64,000 nucleotides of DNA from Gammaproteobacteria bacterium. GTDB lineage: Bacteria; Pseudomonadota; Gammaproteobacteria; Steroidobacterales; Steroidobacteraceae. Both the position numbers and the translations under genes were made by a program. Every line of letters begins with the position of its first letter. Position 1 is the first letter of the stretch. Of this stretch, positions 1 through 8,864 are shown one piece after another. The notes beneath the pieces were generated by a model that saw only the letters and a list, made by a program, of their open reading frames with translations, was not told the origin of the DNA and ran no database searches. The stretch lies in the NCBI GenBank assembly GCA_016707425.1, contig JADJHU010000015.1, forward strand, positions 806,001 through 870,000. The letters run 5' to 3'.

Positions 1-1509
1 AGTAGCGTCATCGGTGGCGCGGGCGTAGCGGAGCATGGGATTGCCGGGGCGGCGCACGATCTCGCGTCCGGCCGGCGGCGAGACGGCCTGTTTGCGGGCC
101 TGCTCGAGCAGCGCCTGGAAGTACGTCAGGCGGTATTTGTTGCAGCGCCGCATGCTCGCGATGGCCGCCGCGATGCGTTCGCTGGCGAGCTCGTGGCCGC
201 TGCGGTGGATTTCCTTGGTGCAGCGGCTGACGAACCCCTGGCAGCGGCGGATGTTGCCGAACACGTCGGCGTTGAACAGCTCCACGAACAACCGGTTCAG
301 CTCCGGGTGGATGAAGCGGGACTGCGACAGCAATTTCTGCGGGGTGGCCTCGTAGTAGGCCTGGGACGCGGGCGGGAAGTGCGCGTCGATCTTGATCCGC
401 CGGCCATTGCGATGGCGGCTGCGCGGATGGATCGCCAGGCGTTCGAGCCGCAGGAAGATCTCGACCTGGTTCTCGGTGAGCTTGATCCGCAGCTTCTTGT
501 GCCGGTGGATGTGCGGGGCGCTGTAGTAGTCGCCCTCGACATAGACGTAGCAGTCAGCGTGCAGCTTGGCCTCCTTCCACTCCCCACAGTCCACGTCACC
601 GATCGGCAGCGGCCCGAGGGCGGCCTTCTCGACCGTCTCATAGCGCTCGCGGCGCGAGACGCCGAAGCGCGAGTGACGTCGCTCGTTGATGTGCTCGATG
701 CACTCGGCCAACGCCGTGTTGATCTCGCTGATCGAGGTGAAGCGCCGGCGCCGGTAGCGGAAGCGCACATACCGCATGAGGATTTTGACCAGTCCCTCTG
801 CGATCGCCTTGTCCCTGGGGTGGTCGGGCCGCGCCGGCACCACGGCCGTGGCGTAATCGGCGGCCAGCTGTGCATAGGCAGGGTTCAGGTCCGGGTCATA
901 CAGGTGGCACTTGAGTACGCCCTCGCTTCAGGCAATCGGGCACGGTCACGTGCGGGACGCCGCCGTAATAGGCAGCATCCGCCGGTGACTGGCCAGCCAG
1001 TTGCGGCTCTTCATGTCCTCGGCCGCCCAGGCAAAGAGCAGCTGGCTGAAGCCGAGCCCGGCGACAAACACCCAGGCCTTGCGGATCTCGCCGGTCGGCA
1101 CATGGATCCACGCGATCGGATCGCCGGCGTAGTCGACCTCGACACGCTCGCCGGGTTCGAACTCGCGCGCCGTGACCGAGGCTTCCCGGTACTGCGGGAA
1201 CTTGCGGTAGAACTGCTTCCAGAAGTTCGGGTACGTGGTCAGCTGCCGGGCACGCTCTTCCCACAGGAACTTCAGCGGATGACCCAGGCCCAGATCGTGG
1301 ATCAGCGTCGGCCAGTCGATCTGCGACATCCACAACGGATCGGGCGGCGACTTCGGCGCGTCCGGTGAGCGGCGCTCGCCGTCGCGTACCTCGCGGACCG
1401 TGCGCCGCGAACAGCCCAGGGCGCGGGCAATCTCGCGCAGGCTGCGGCCCTCGGCCAGCCGCCGCCGGATCTCCTCGTACCGATGCACCGTCATGCTGCG
1501 AAGCCCCAT
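1..1509 (-). pseudogene. istA: IstA-type transposase, frameshifted and cut by window edge
   Basis: The N-terminal part has a helix-turn-helix (RRRLAEGRSLREIARALGC) followed by the start of the DDE core (VEVDYAGDPIAWI), as in IS21 IstA. The frame breaks near 975, where RRMLP should run into YYGGVPHVTVPDCLK in the next frame. It breaks again near 925, after CLK, where EGVLKCHLYDPDLNPAY continues in a third frame. The C-terminal part then reads open to the left edge. The start at 1509 is chosen because an AGGAG motif lies about 8 nt upstream; 1494 is an alternative. Each lesion is a one-base shift, so a sequence error cannot be excluded from the window alone. Confidence 0.8.
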
Positions 1510-1650
1510 GCTGCCGTCTCCTGCGTGGTTACCCACGCAGGGTGCGACAGCCAGGCCCGGCACGCCGGCCACGACGACCGCGACAGCCTCCGAACACCAG
1601 CACTGAACGCCAATCTGAACATCCGCGGACCACTCCATCCATGGCTCGCA

Positions 1651-1722
1651 GGTGGTCCCCAACTGAGGAAATCGGGTGGTCCCCATCACAGGAAATCGGG
1701 TGGGTCCAATCCGAGGAAATCG
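1651..1722. repeat. Triple direct repeat at the IS21-type end
   Basis: Three consecutive units of 23-25 bp occur at 1651-1673, 1674-1697 and 1698-1722. Each contains GGTGG(G)TCC near its left side and GAGGAAATC or ACAGGAAATC at its right. Multiple short repeats at the ends are the usual transposase-binding arrangement of IS21-family elements. The block abuts the resumed phage reading frame, so the right-hand boundary of the element lies at about 1722. Confidence 0.75.
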
Positions 1723-1898
1723 TGCAGCGTCGCGTAGGCAAGGCCCGCTTGCCAGTCGAGAAGGTCTACGGCCCGTCGCTGCCTAAGTCCTTCGCCAAAG
1801 ACGAGATTACGCAGCATATGAACAGGACGGTTAACGAACGCTTCCCCCTTGAGTTCATCCGGGCATTGCGCGCCATCTGGGCGCGCGAGGGCGTCTAA
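1722..1898 (+). pseudogene. Minor tail protein (gpZ-like), C-terminal fragment
   Basis: About 58 codons remain open from the IS boundary to a TAA whose last base overlaps the next ATG. The residues include RRVGKARLPVEKVYGPSLP and end in RAIWAREGV, resembling the end of minor tail protein Z family proteins, which sit just upstream of the tape-measure region. The 5' part of the gene is missing from the window, separated by the IS21-type element. The family assignment rests on a short fragment and on position, so it is tentative. Confidence 0.55.
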
Positions 1899-2101
1899 TG
1901 TCGGCCTCTACCGGCTACAGCATTACCGCGAGTGACAAGACGAAAGCGGCGATAGATTCCGCTAAGCGCAACTTCCGCGACCTCGACAGGTCGGTAAAGA
2001 GCATCGCCGGAAACCTGGCGAACGTCGGCAAGCTAATTGGCGCGGGCGGCGCCGTGTTCGCGGCTTTCAAGGCGTTCGGGGCGCTATTGAGAGCGGTCAG
2101 C
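1898..2101 (+). pseudogene. Phage tail tape-measure protein, N-terminal fragment
   Basis: The fragment starts at an ATG overlapping the previous TAA. It encodes a basic, helix-prone N terminus (MSASTGYSITASDKTKAAID) followed by a glycine/alanine-rich segment (IGAGGAVFAAFKAFGALL), as is common at the start of tape-measure proteins. The frame is terminated at 2102-2104 by a TGA that belongs to the end of the inserted element. The C-terminal part resumes at about 5510. The full protein would set tail length and line the tail tube; here it cannot be made intact. Confidence 0.75.
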
Positions 2102-2185
2102 TGATTTGATGGTCTGATTTTCACGATTGATGATGGACCATCGGCGAACGCGATTTTCGGCGACCGCCGGATGAGTGGTTGCCCC

Positions 2186-2392
2186 TCAGAACGGCGGGCC
2201 ATCCAGCGGCAGAGCGATTTGGCCGTCGTCGGGATCGGCACGATGGTCGTGATCGTACCGATGCATCTGGGCGAAGTAGTGATTCTGGAAGCGGGTGTAG
2301 AGCTCCTCGATGAAGTCATTGATGGCGATCACCGCTTCGTCAGGAAGCGCGGAGAACACGAACAGATCTGGATCGTCGTTCAGGTTGTGCAT
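2186..2392 (-). CDS. Small acidic protein of the insertion sequence
   Basis: This is a 68-residue ORF beginning MHNLNDDPDLFVFSALPDEA, directly after the ATPase gene in the same orientation. A longer form from a TTG at 2407 would overlap the ATPase stop. It is rich in Asp, His and Phe and has no motif I recognise. Its position inside the element suggests an accessory transposition protein, but that is only inference. It is one of two ORFs of the element that appear intact. Confidence 0.5.
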   Translation of the reverse strand: MHNLNDDPDLFVFSALPDEAVIAINDFIEELYTRFQNHYFAQMHRYDHDHRADPDDGQIALPLDGPPF

Positions 2393-2403
2393 GGGGCCCC
2401 GCC

Positions 2404-3250
2404 TCAACGTGCGCCGGCGGCACGGCGTGAGCGCTGCGTTTCGGGCGGGGCGAAGACCTGCAGGTAGAGCTTTTCATCGAGCACGGTAAGCTCGCGCTGG
2501 GCGGCGGTCATGAGGAGCTCCGCCGCCATGGAGATGAAGATGCGATAGTTGCCGGCGGCGTGATCACACAGCGTGTGGCGCAACTCCCTGGTCATGAGGC
2601 TGGCATTACCGGCGGCGCCGAGCAGGTGGTCGAGGCAGGCGAGGAGTTCCTCACGAGTGGCGATCTCGGTGGCCAGGCGGGTGCGGATGCGCGAGCCCAG
2701 CGGGATCAGCTCCTCGCGGCGCAGCTTCTCCAGCAGGCGTGCATCGCCCGAGAGGACGATGCACAGCAGCGACTGGGAGTCGAAGCGGGCGGAAGCGAGC
2801 AGGCGCAACTCGTTCAGCACCATCGGACTCATTTCCTGCGCCTCATCGATCAAGATGACGGAGCGACGGCTGGCCGAGCCGAGGTGATCGAGCCAGCGGG
2901 CGCGCAGCGCCTTGAAGCCGCCCCAACGGTTGCTGACGCGGATGGAGATGCCGAAGATGTCGCCGAGCTCGCGGTAGAAGTCGCTCAGGTTACTTTGCGG
3001 ATGGTGGATGACGCCGACCGAGAGGTCAGCGAGGCGCGAGAGGCGCTCGGCGAGCAGGCGCATGACGACGCTCTTGCCGGAACCGGGATCGCCATGCACG
3101 AGCGCGAAGCCGCCCTCGCGCAGGTGCGCCTGCTCGATGCGCCAGCAGAAGTTCTCGACCTTCGGCGGAACATAGAGGGGCCTCGGTCGGCACCTCCGGG
3201 GTGAACGGGTTCCATTTCAGGCCGTACAGAGCGAGGAGCTGTTGATTCAC
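2404..3250 (-). pseudogene. AAA ATPase of the insertion sequence (TniB/ExeA-like), frameshifted
   Basis: The gene starts at GTG 3250 with MNQQLLALYGLKWNPFTPEV, a start typical of ExeA/TniB-like transposition ATPases. A P-loop (HGDPGSGKSVVMRLL) and a Walker B/DEAQ segment (VILIDEAQEMSP) follow, then a sensor region (LSGDARLLEKL). Near 3177-3180 a run of four G on the plus strand appears one base too long: the N-terminal frame reads APLCSAEG, whereas deleting one base gives ALYVPPKVENFCWRIEQ running straight into the P-loop. The gene is therefore split. The lesion is in a short homopolymer, so it should be distinguished from sequencing error. Confidence 0.75.
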
Positions 3251-3261
3251 GGGGATTTCCT

Positions 3262-4728
3262 TCAGTCATCGGTGGGTAAATACGCCGGTGGCAGCCCCGT
3301 GGCGGCGTAGTCGGCGATCATCTGTTTGAGGAGCGGTGCGATGCCGCTCGCCGGCATCGGTGCCGCTGCGGTGGTCGGCTCCACGCGTCGGCGCAGGGCA
3401 TCGGCGTTGGCCGCTTTGTCGAGCGGGCGCACGGGGAGAGGATCGTGCCCGAGCGCGCAGCGATCAGATCGACGCGGCTCAAGTCCCAGCGCGCGTAGCG
3501 CAGATGCACTTCGCCTAAATGGCGATACCGGGACGGGATCTCGAAGCGCTGGCCTTCCAGACTCACCGTGCCGTCGGAACGACGCTGGCGGCGCTTGACC
3601 TCGATGCGGAAGGCGCCGCGCAGGGCTTCACTGGCTGGGCACTCGCGTCCGACGTTGGGGCCCGCGAGGTAGCGCTCGAGCGGGTCTCGCCGATCTCGCG
3701 GTGCTCGGTGCGGTGATATTCCTGCGTGACCCAGGCCTGGGTCGCCAGGTTCAGCTGCTCGAGGTCAAGCTCGCTTCACCCTCCAGCATCGCGAGCAGCC
3801 GCCCTTCAACTCGAGCCCAGAGATTTTCCTGCTTCCCGTTCACATGAGGTGAGTACGGCAGCGTCGGCACGTGCAAAATACCGAGGGTGTGCAGCCCCGC
3901 GGTGAACTCCGCCGCGATCATCGCCGAGCCGCGGTCGCTCATCAGCGAGCGCGGCAGGCCCACCTTCTGTAGCGCCTGACACAGGCCGTGGACGAGCTGT
4001 TCTGTCCCCCCGCTCCCATACCATTGCGCGTGGCACAGGTAGCGCGAACGATCGTCGATGAAGCCGACCAGGAGCGGTTTGATCCATTCGCCGCGCCGGG
4101 TGAGCACCTTGCGCGAGCCGTGATGGAAGTCCAGATGCAGCAACTGCAGCACATGCTCGACTTCGTAGCTGCGCACTTCGCGCGATTCCACGCGATCGCG
4201 CGCGGCGATCGCGCCCGCGCTCTGCCGTCTGACCGGGCGTTGCCGCCTCATGCCCTGCGCTTTCAAGTACCGCCGTACGCTCGGGTACGAGGGACACCGA
4301 CCCTCGGATGCGGCGGCGAGCGTGACGCGCAGGTTATCGGCGTGTAGTTGTGCGGTCCACGCCGGGTGCTGACGGTATTGTTCGGCGAGCGCCTGCGCGG
4401 CGGCGCTCGAGATGCTGGGGAAGCGGCCGATGTCACGGCGCACGTGATTGCGCAGTGCCCGTACCGGATCGTCGGCGTTCCTGGCGGCGTAGTACCAGCG
4501 CTCCAACGTCGAGCAGCCGAAGCGCACTTCAAGTCCGGTGAACGGATGGCGCCAGCGCTTCACCGCCAAGTCGCGCAACGCCGTCTGTAACTCGCCGTCC
4601 GCCGGCGGTGCGGCCAGGAGCGGTCCGATGATCGCAAAGCGCAGCCGCGCCCAGCGATCCCGCTGTGGCAGATCGTCATTGGAACTCAACATCACTCCCA
4701 CTGCGACACCACGCTCGGCATCGCTCAT
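3262..4728 (-). pseudogene. DDE (rve-type) transposase, at least three frameshifts
   Basis: The intact N-terminal 325 codons contain an integrase core with the catalytic Asp residues in LHLDFHHGSRKV and LMSDRGSAM and the Glu in NGKQENLWARVEGRL. The frame fails near 3772, where GEAS should continue as LDLEQLNLATQAWVTQEY. It fails again near 3675 (GETR to LERYLAGPNVG) and near 3437 (ARSGTI to LPVRPLDKAANADALR). The reconstructed protein would be about 485 residues ending LPPAYLPTDD just before the ATPase gene. No intact transposase can be produced from this copy. Confidence 0.8.
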
Positions 4729-4801
4729 GGGGAACGCAGGCTACAAAGCCCGTCGGCCAACCGCTATCGGCATCCTCTGCGGGTCGGCGGCGCCCTTCGG
4801 A

Positions 4802-5413
4802 TTACCAGATCATGGCGCGCGTGCTCAACGGCGACATGAAGCGCAGTAACTGCATCATCCGATCCGCCGGGACGAGCGCCTCAAACCGTTCCAGCAGGCT
4901 CACCGGCAGTCGTGCGCTGTCGATCACAACAGCAAAGCGTTCGCGCCTCGATTGCCAGAGCGGCGTGCGCAGGAAGTCCTCGATCCACCAGGTGCGCCAC
5001 CGACCCAGCGTGCGTTGCGGGATCGTGAACAGCTCGCACAGGGCTCGGCCCTGAGCCGCCCCGCGCGGGGACACCAGCATCAACACCACCGCCAGATACA
5101 CCCGGCGGCCTAGAAACCGCACCGAGGCCGGCGTCGCTCGCTTCTCGCAACGCCCACAGGTGAAGCTGAACCGCGAGGAATAGTCCTCCATGACCGACGC
5201 CGGACAGCCACGCGGTTTACGGGGATAGTCAGCACAGTGCAGCGCTCCGGCACAGTGACCGCAACGCCCGCGGCGGATCTCGGCCGCGAACTCCTCGTCA
5301 ATGCGCTGCAGGAATCGAAAAAAGGCGGGATCTTGCAGTAGCGCGTGGCACACTTCGTTGGTCTCCTTGGTTGTGGCAAACCGGAGACTCTCCCGAGGGG
5401 ATCTTGTGATCAA
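4802..5413 (-). CDS. Zinc-ribbon protein of the insertion sequence
   Basis: This is the first gene of the element. It has two CxxC pairs (CGHCAGALHC and FTCGRCEKR) that would form a zinc ribbon, followed by a hydrophobic helix (VYLAVVLMLV) and a segment FTIPQRTLGRWRTWW that looks like a helix-turn-helix. Such an arrangement suits a DNA-binding transposition accessory protein. The listed start is a TTG inside a palindrome at the element end; a later start near HALLQDPAFFRF may be used. I do not recognise the family. It appears uninterrupted, unlike its two neighbours. Confidence 0.55.
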   Translation of the reverse strand: MITRSPRESLRFATTKETNEVCHALLQDPAFFRFLQRIDEEFAAEIRRGRCGHCAGALHCADYPRKPRGCPASVMEDYSSRFSFTCGRCEKRATPASVRFLGRRVYLAVVLMLVSPRGAAQGRALCELFTIPQRTLGRWRTWWIEDFLRTPLWQSRRERFAVVIDSARLPVSLLERFEALVPADRMMQLLRFMSPLSTRAMIW

Positions 5414-5420
5414 GATCCCC
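5397..5420. repeat. Perfect 10-bp-arm palindrome near the element end
   Basis: The arms GGGGATCTTG and CAAGATCCCC flank a TGAT loop. The site lies about 90 bp inside the right end of the insertion sequence and overlaps the putative start of the zinc-ribbon gene. It could be a transposase or regulator binding site, or an RNA hairpin blocking read-through from the host gene; the sequence does not decide which. Confidence 0.7.
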
Positions 5421-5509
5421 GAGGGGGATCCACTTCAAACCATCATCAAACGTGATCGAATATCGCGCTCTGCCCACCAAAATAGATGGCCGTGCTCACT
5501 ATCACGTCA

Positions 5510-6668
5510 AGCTGACTCCGCCATCAAGAACCTGGCCGAAAGCAACAAGGACTTTGCGAAGGCCGTAGCGGAAGGCGAGATGGCCCTTAAGGGCATGTGG
5601 TCGGCAGGCCAGACGGCGATAGAGGCACAGAACAAACTGAACGAGGCGCTGCGGAACCCAGAGCTGGCTATCTCTGTGCAAAGGACGGCTGATGTCGTAG
5701 CGGCTGGCAGTATCAAGATTAAGACCTTTTTCTATGAGGCTCTGGCCGCGCTGCAGAAGATGGACCGGTGGCGGTACGAACGTCTCGGGTTCTACAAGCA
5801 CGAAGACACGCTGAAAGAGGATTACCAATACCTCGTCGCAAGCAAGATGCCGGCTGCAATCGCGGCGCAGAAGTTGAAGGACGCGCAGAACGGACCGGAC
5901 AAGTACAAGGAACTCCTCGACGCTGCGAACAAGCGCGACGCACAGGCGGCAGCCGCGCAGGCGGCCAAGGAAGCGGAGCAGGCATTCGACGACTACGTAA
6001 AGAGCCTGCAACGTGCTTACGAGGCGCAAGAGCAGTGGAACGAAATTGTGGCGAACGCTCACCGGAGCGTTCGCGAAATGTTCTGGGACTTCAATGACCG
6101 CTTTGACCAGAACCTAAAGGACTCAATGGAGGCGGTGGCAGACAGTGTAGAACGCACCGTCGGCGTGGCGCTGGACGGCTTCGGGGAGATGTCGATCTAT
6201 GCAGAGCAGGCCGCGCGCAACATGCAGGATGCCTTCGCGGACTTCCTGTTCGATCCGTTCGACCGGGGCCTAAAGGGAATGTTGAAGGGCTTCATCGATG
6301 TCATCCGGCGAATTGTCGCAGAGCAAACGGCAGCGAAGATATTCGGCAGCAAGAAGGATGGTGGCCTCGGCCTTGGCGATATCGTCGGCGGGTTCTTCGG
6401 CCGCATCTTCGGCGGTAAGCGCGAGGGTGGCGGGCCTGTAAGCGCCGGTACTCCATACCTTGTGGGCGAGGCGGGCCCGGAACTGTTCGTCCCCGCCCGT
6501 AGCGGTTCAATCGTCCCGAACGGCGCGGGCGGAACGTCCGTAACGATCAACATTGATGCGCGGGGCGCAACGGAGGACGCGGTAAAGATGCTTCCCGCTG
6601 TAATGAAGCAAGCCAGCGACGATGCCGTGGCGCGCATCCGGGACGAAGTCAGACGAGGGAAGTTGTAA
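5510..6668 (+). pseudogene. Phage tail tape-measure protein, C-terminal fragment
   Basis: About 385 codons continue the tape-measure protein interrupted at 2101. The fragment is coiled-coil-like and rich in Ala, Lys, Glu and Asp. It ends with the typical module GTPYLVGEAGPELFVPARSG, then SIVPNGAGG and a short beta segment (TSVTINIDARG), a hallmark of tape-measure C termini. The TAA overlaps the ATG of the next gene at 6668. The frame here and the frame of the N-terminal fragment do not join simply if the insertion sequence is removed, so some phage sequence may also be lost. Confidence 0.75.
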
Positions 6669-8242
6669 TGGCACGGGAAGTGATCTGGCCGCGCGCCCTG
6701 CGCGTTTCGTCGTTCAACGCCGGACTCGTCGGCAACGCGGGCGAGGCGGTAAGCCCACTGACGGGGAAGGCGCAGACGCTTGACCGCTCAGGCGACCGCT
6801 GGCGGTTCACGCTGACGGTCGAGGACGCGAGCAACAACGCGAGCGTAGCCGAGCAGGCCATCGCGGAAGCGTTCATTGCGTCCATTCGCAACAAGAACGC
6901 CCGCGTGTGGGTGCCCGTGCCTGGAGCGCTGCGCGGCTCATTCCCCGCGTCGGAACTTTTCACAAACGCCGACTTCTCTAACGGTGCGACGGGGTGGAAT
7001 GTGCAGGAAGGGACGCTGACGGTTGCCGACCGTGTGCTACGGCTCACGGCGAATCGCGTATCGGGCGCCGCCCCTGCAATCTCCCAAGCCCCAGCCGCCA
7101 CGCAATACGCCCCGCTCGTGATGCGTGGCTTTCTCGGCGCGCGTAATCGCAAGGGACTGACGCTAGGCACTTACGCGGGCGGGGCGGACTACAGCACCGA
7201 CGCGCAAGGGCTGCTAAAGAAATCCATCTTCCCCCTAACCACGAATGCAGGGGCCGCTTATCCGGCCGTCTACGACGGAGACGGCACCGTGACCGTTACG
7301 GGCGACTGGCTGGAGTGTAACTTCGCGTCCCTCTCCCGCTGCGCCCTTGTGGACAACGGCCCGAACGCGTTGCCCTACTCGGACCAGTTGGGCAACGCAG
7401 CGTGGGCGAAGGCGCATTTGACCGTTTCGGAAAACGCGGCAACAGCCCCCGACGGCACGGCGACAGCCGACGTGTTGGTAGAGGACAACGCGAATGCGCA
7501 GCATTACATCGGCCAGCAAGGCACGCGGGCGACGGCAGCGGAGGCTATTGTCGGCTATGGGTTCTTTCGTCGGGGAACCGGCGCACGAGACCTGCGCCTT
7601 GTAGTCGGGAATGCGTCCCTGACCGATTACGCACAAGCATATTTCGACCTCGGAACCGGCGCTGTAGCGAGCGTCGGGACGAACGGCGCGGGCGCTACGA
7701 ATGCGCGGGCCTTCTCGGTGCCCATTGGCGCCGGGTGGTGGTTCTGTGCTCTCGTCGCAAATGTCCAGTCAAGCGCAGACATATATCTATATGCCGAAAT
7801 GACGAGCGGCGGGGTTGGCGGTTACGCGGGGGACGGCTCGTCCAGTATTGTTGCGTGGCGCCTCGGTGCCGCGCGGTCGAGTGTGCCGACCATCGGCGCA
7901 CAGACCACGGCTTCCGCACTCGCAGGCGGCGCCGCGCAGCCGGGCGCAATTCTCAATATCAAGGGCCTGCCGGTCTCTACTCAAAACCTAGCCTGTGCCG
8001 GCGACTGGTGCCAGATTGGCAACCAGTTCTTCAAGCTTATAGCGCCTCTCGACAGTGACGCGGCCGGGCGCGGTCAGTTGTCCATCTCCCCGAACATTCG
8101 CACCCCGTTTGCCGATAACGAGCCCGTGATCTTCAACCGGCCGATGGCCCGTATGCGCCTCGTGGGTGACGTGATGTCGTGGTCTGCGCGTCCCGGTACG
8201 TCGTCCTATCAGTTCACGTTTGAGGAAGCCTTGGATGGCTAA
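6668..8242 (+). CDS. Phage distal tail protein with inserted carbohydrate-binding-like domains
   Basis: The protein has 524 residues. Residues 1-90 (REVIWPRALRVSSFNAGL, then SPLTGKAQTLDRSGDRWRF) and about the last 90 (NQFFKLIAPL to SSYQFTFEEALDG) look like the two halves of a tail protein that follows the tape measure in many siphoviruses. Between them lie roughly 340 residues with two beta-rich modules: one starting FTNADFSNGATGWNVQEG, the other ALPYSDQLGNAAWAKAHLTV. These patterns are common in carbohydrate-binding modules of phage tails. The protein would sit at the tail tip and may touch cell-surface glycans. The role of the insert is inferred from pattern. Confidence 0.65.
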   Translation: MAREVIWPRALRVSSFNAGLVGNAGEAVSPLTGKAQTLDRSGDRWRFTLTVEDASNNASVAEQAIAEAFIASIRNKNARVWVPVPGALRGSFPASELFTNADFSNGATGWNVQEGTLTVADRVLRLTANRVSGAAPAISQAPAATQYAPLVMRGFLGARNRKGLTLGTYAGGADYSTDAQGLLKKSIFPLTTNAGAAYPAVYDGDGTVTVTGDWLECNFASLSRCALVDNGPNALPYSDQLGNAAWAKAHLTVSENAATAPDGTATADVLVEDNANAQHYIGQQGTRATAAEAIVGYGFFRRGTGARDLRLVVGNASLTDYAQAYFDLGTGAVASVGTNGAGATNARAFSVPIGAGWWFCALVANVQSSADIYLYAEMTSGGVGGYAGDGSSSIVAWRLGAARSSVPTIGAQTTASALAGGAAQPGAILNIKGLPVSTQNLACAGDWCQIGNQFFKLIAPLDSDAAGRGQLSISPNIRTPFADNEPVIFNRPMARMRLVGDVMSWSARPGTSSYQFTFEEALDG

Positions 8243-8864
8243 CCCGATTACGGATAACAACGTCCTGGCGGAGATCGTCAAGGCCGAGCAGTGCATCGGG
8301 TGGCTCGCGTTCTTCGACTTCGACGGCGCCCCGTACTACCTCACCACACGGGCGCATCCGGTCAGTTACGGCGGGAAATCTTACCTACCTGTCGGTGTGA
8401 TGGTGGGAATAGACCCGCTGCGCGACGCGGCGGAGAGCAAGCCGAACGGCCTTGTTATTTCCATGTCGGGGGTGGACTCCGCCCTCATTGCCATTGCCCG
8501 CGATCCGGGCGACTACTTCGGCCGCAAGGTCTGGTTGCGTCTCGCGTGGTTCAGGGAAGACGATTCCTTGATCGGCGTATCTAACGCCGTCGTCGGGATC
8601 ATGTCGCATATCGAAATCGCCCTTGGCGAAAGCAACATCATTTCCCTTCACTGCGAAACCGACCTTGCCGCGTGGAATCGCGCGAAGCCGCTCTACTCGA
8701 CCGACGCGACGGAGCAGCGATTCTTTTCGGGAGACAGGTTCTTCGACCAAGGGCCGAACCTTCGGGGCAAGACGATTTATTGGGGCGGCAATCGCGTGTA
8801 CTCGGGCGGCAGTGTCGGGGGCGGCGGCGGCGGTACCGGTATCCCAAGGCTGGTATCAAGATGA
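8235..8864 (+). CDS. Phage tail hub-like protein (DUF2163/BR0599-like)
   Basis: This 209-residue protein starts MANPITDNNVLAEIVKAEQC and overlaps the previous gene by 8 bp. It has a beta-rich core (WLAFFDFDGAPYYLTTRAHP, then YGGKSYLPVGVMVGIDPL) and ends in a glycine run (GGSVGGGGGGTG). Its place between the distal tail protein and a DUF6950/NlpC-like gene matches the small tail-tip proteins annotated as DUF2163 or BR0599-like, which occupy the lambda gpL position. The family call is by resemblance and gene order. ATG 8235 is preferred over an in-frame TTG at 8220. Confidence 0.55.
   Translation: MANPITDNNVLAEIVKAEQCIGWLAFFDFDGAPYYLTTRAHPVSYGGKSYLPVGVMVGIDPLRDAAESKPNGLVISMSGVDSALIAIARDPGDYFGRKVWLRLAWFREDDSLIGVSNAVVGIMSHIEIALGESNIISLHCETDLAAWNRAKPLYSTDATEQRFFSGDRFFDQGPNLRGKTIYWGGNRVYSGGSVGGGGGGTGIPRLVSR

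Larger units (their letters stand above)
1..1722 (-). mobile_element. IS21-family insertion sequence, partial
   Basis: The element holds a minus-strand IstA-type transposase gene and ends on the right in a block of short direct repeats, an arrangement typical of IS21-family ends. The istB ATPase gene expected after istA would lie beyond the left edge, so the element is incomplete here. It sits inside a prophage minor tail gene, whose 3' remainder resumes at about 1722. The transposase carries two frameshifts, so this copy is probably immobile unless a functional copy acts in trans. Confidence 0.8.
2102..5509 (-). mobile_element. Insertion sequence with DDE transposase and TniB/ExeA-like ATPase
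   Basis: This roughly 3.4 kb block interrupts the tape-measure gene. In minus-strand order it carries a zinc-ribbon protein, an rve-type DDE transposase, an AAA ATPase and a small ORF. The outer ends form an imperfect inverted repeat: TGATTTGATGGTCTG at the left and, read on the minus strand, TGACGTGATAGTGAG at the right. The pairing of a DDE transposase with an AAA ATPase recalls TniA/TniB and Mu A/B systems, but I cannot name the IS family. Several frameshifts indicate decay. The boundaries are inferred from the loss of the phage reading frame and from the inverted repeat. Confidence 0.7.

Noticed and set aside
1651..1722. Possible CRISPR repeats
   Set aside because: The three units of 23-25 bp are contiguous without spacers and sit exactly at an IS21-type end.
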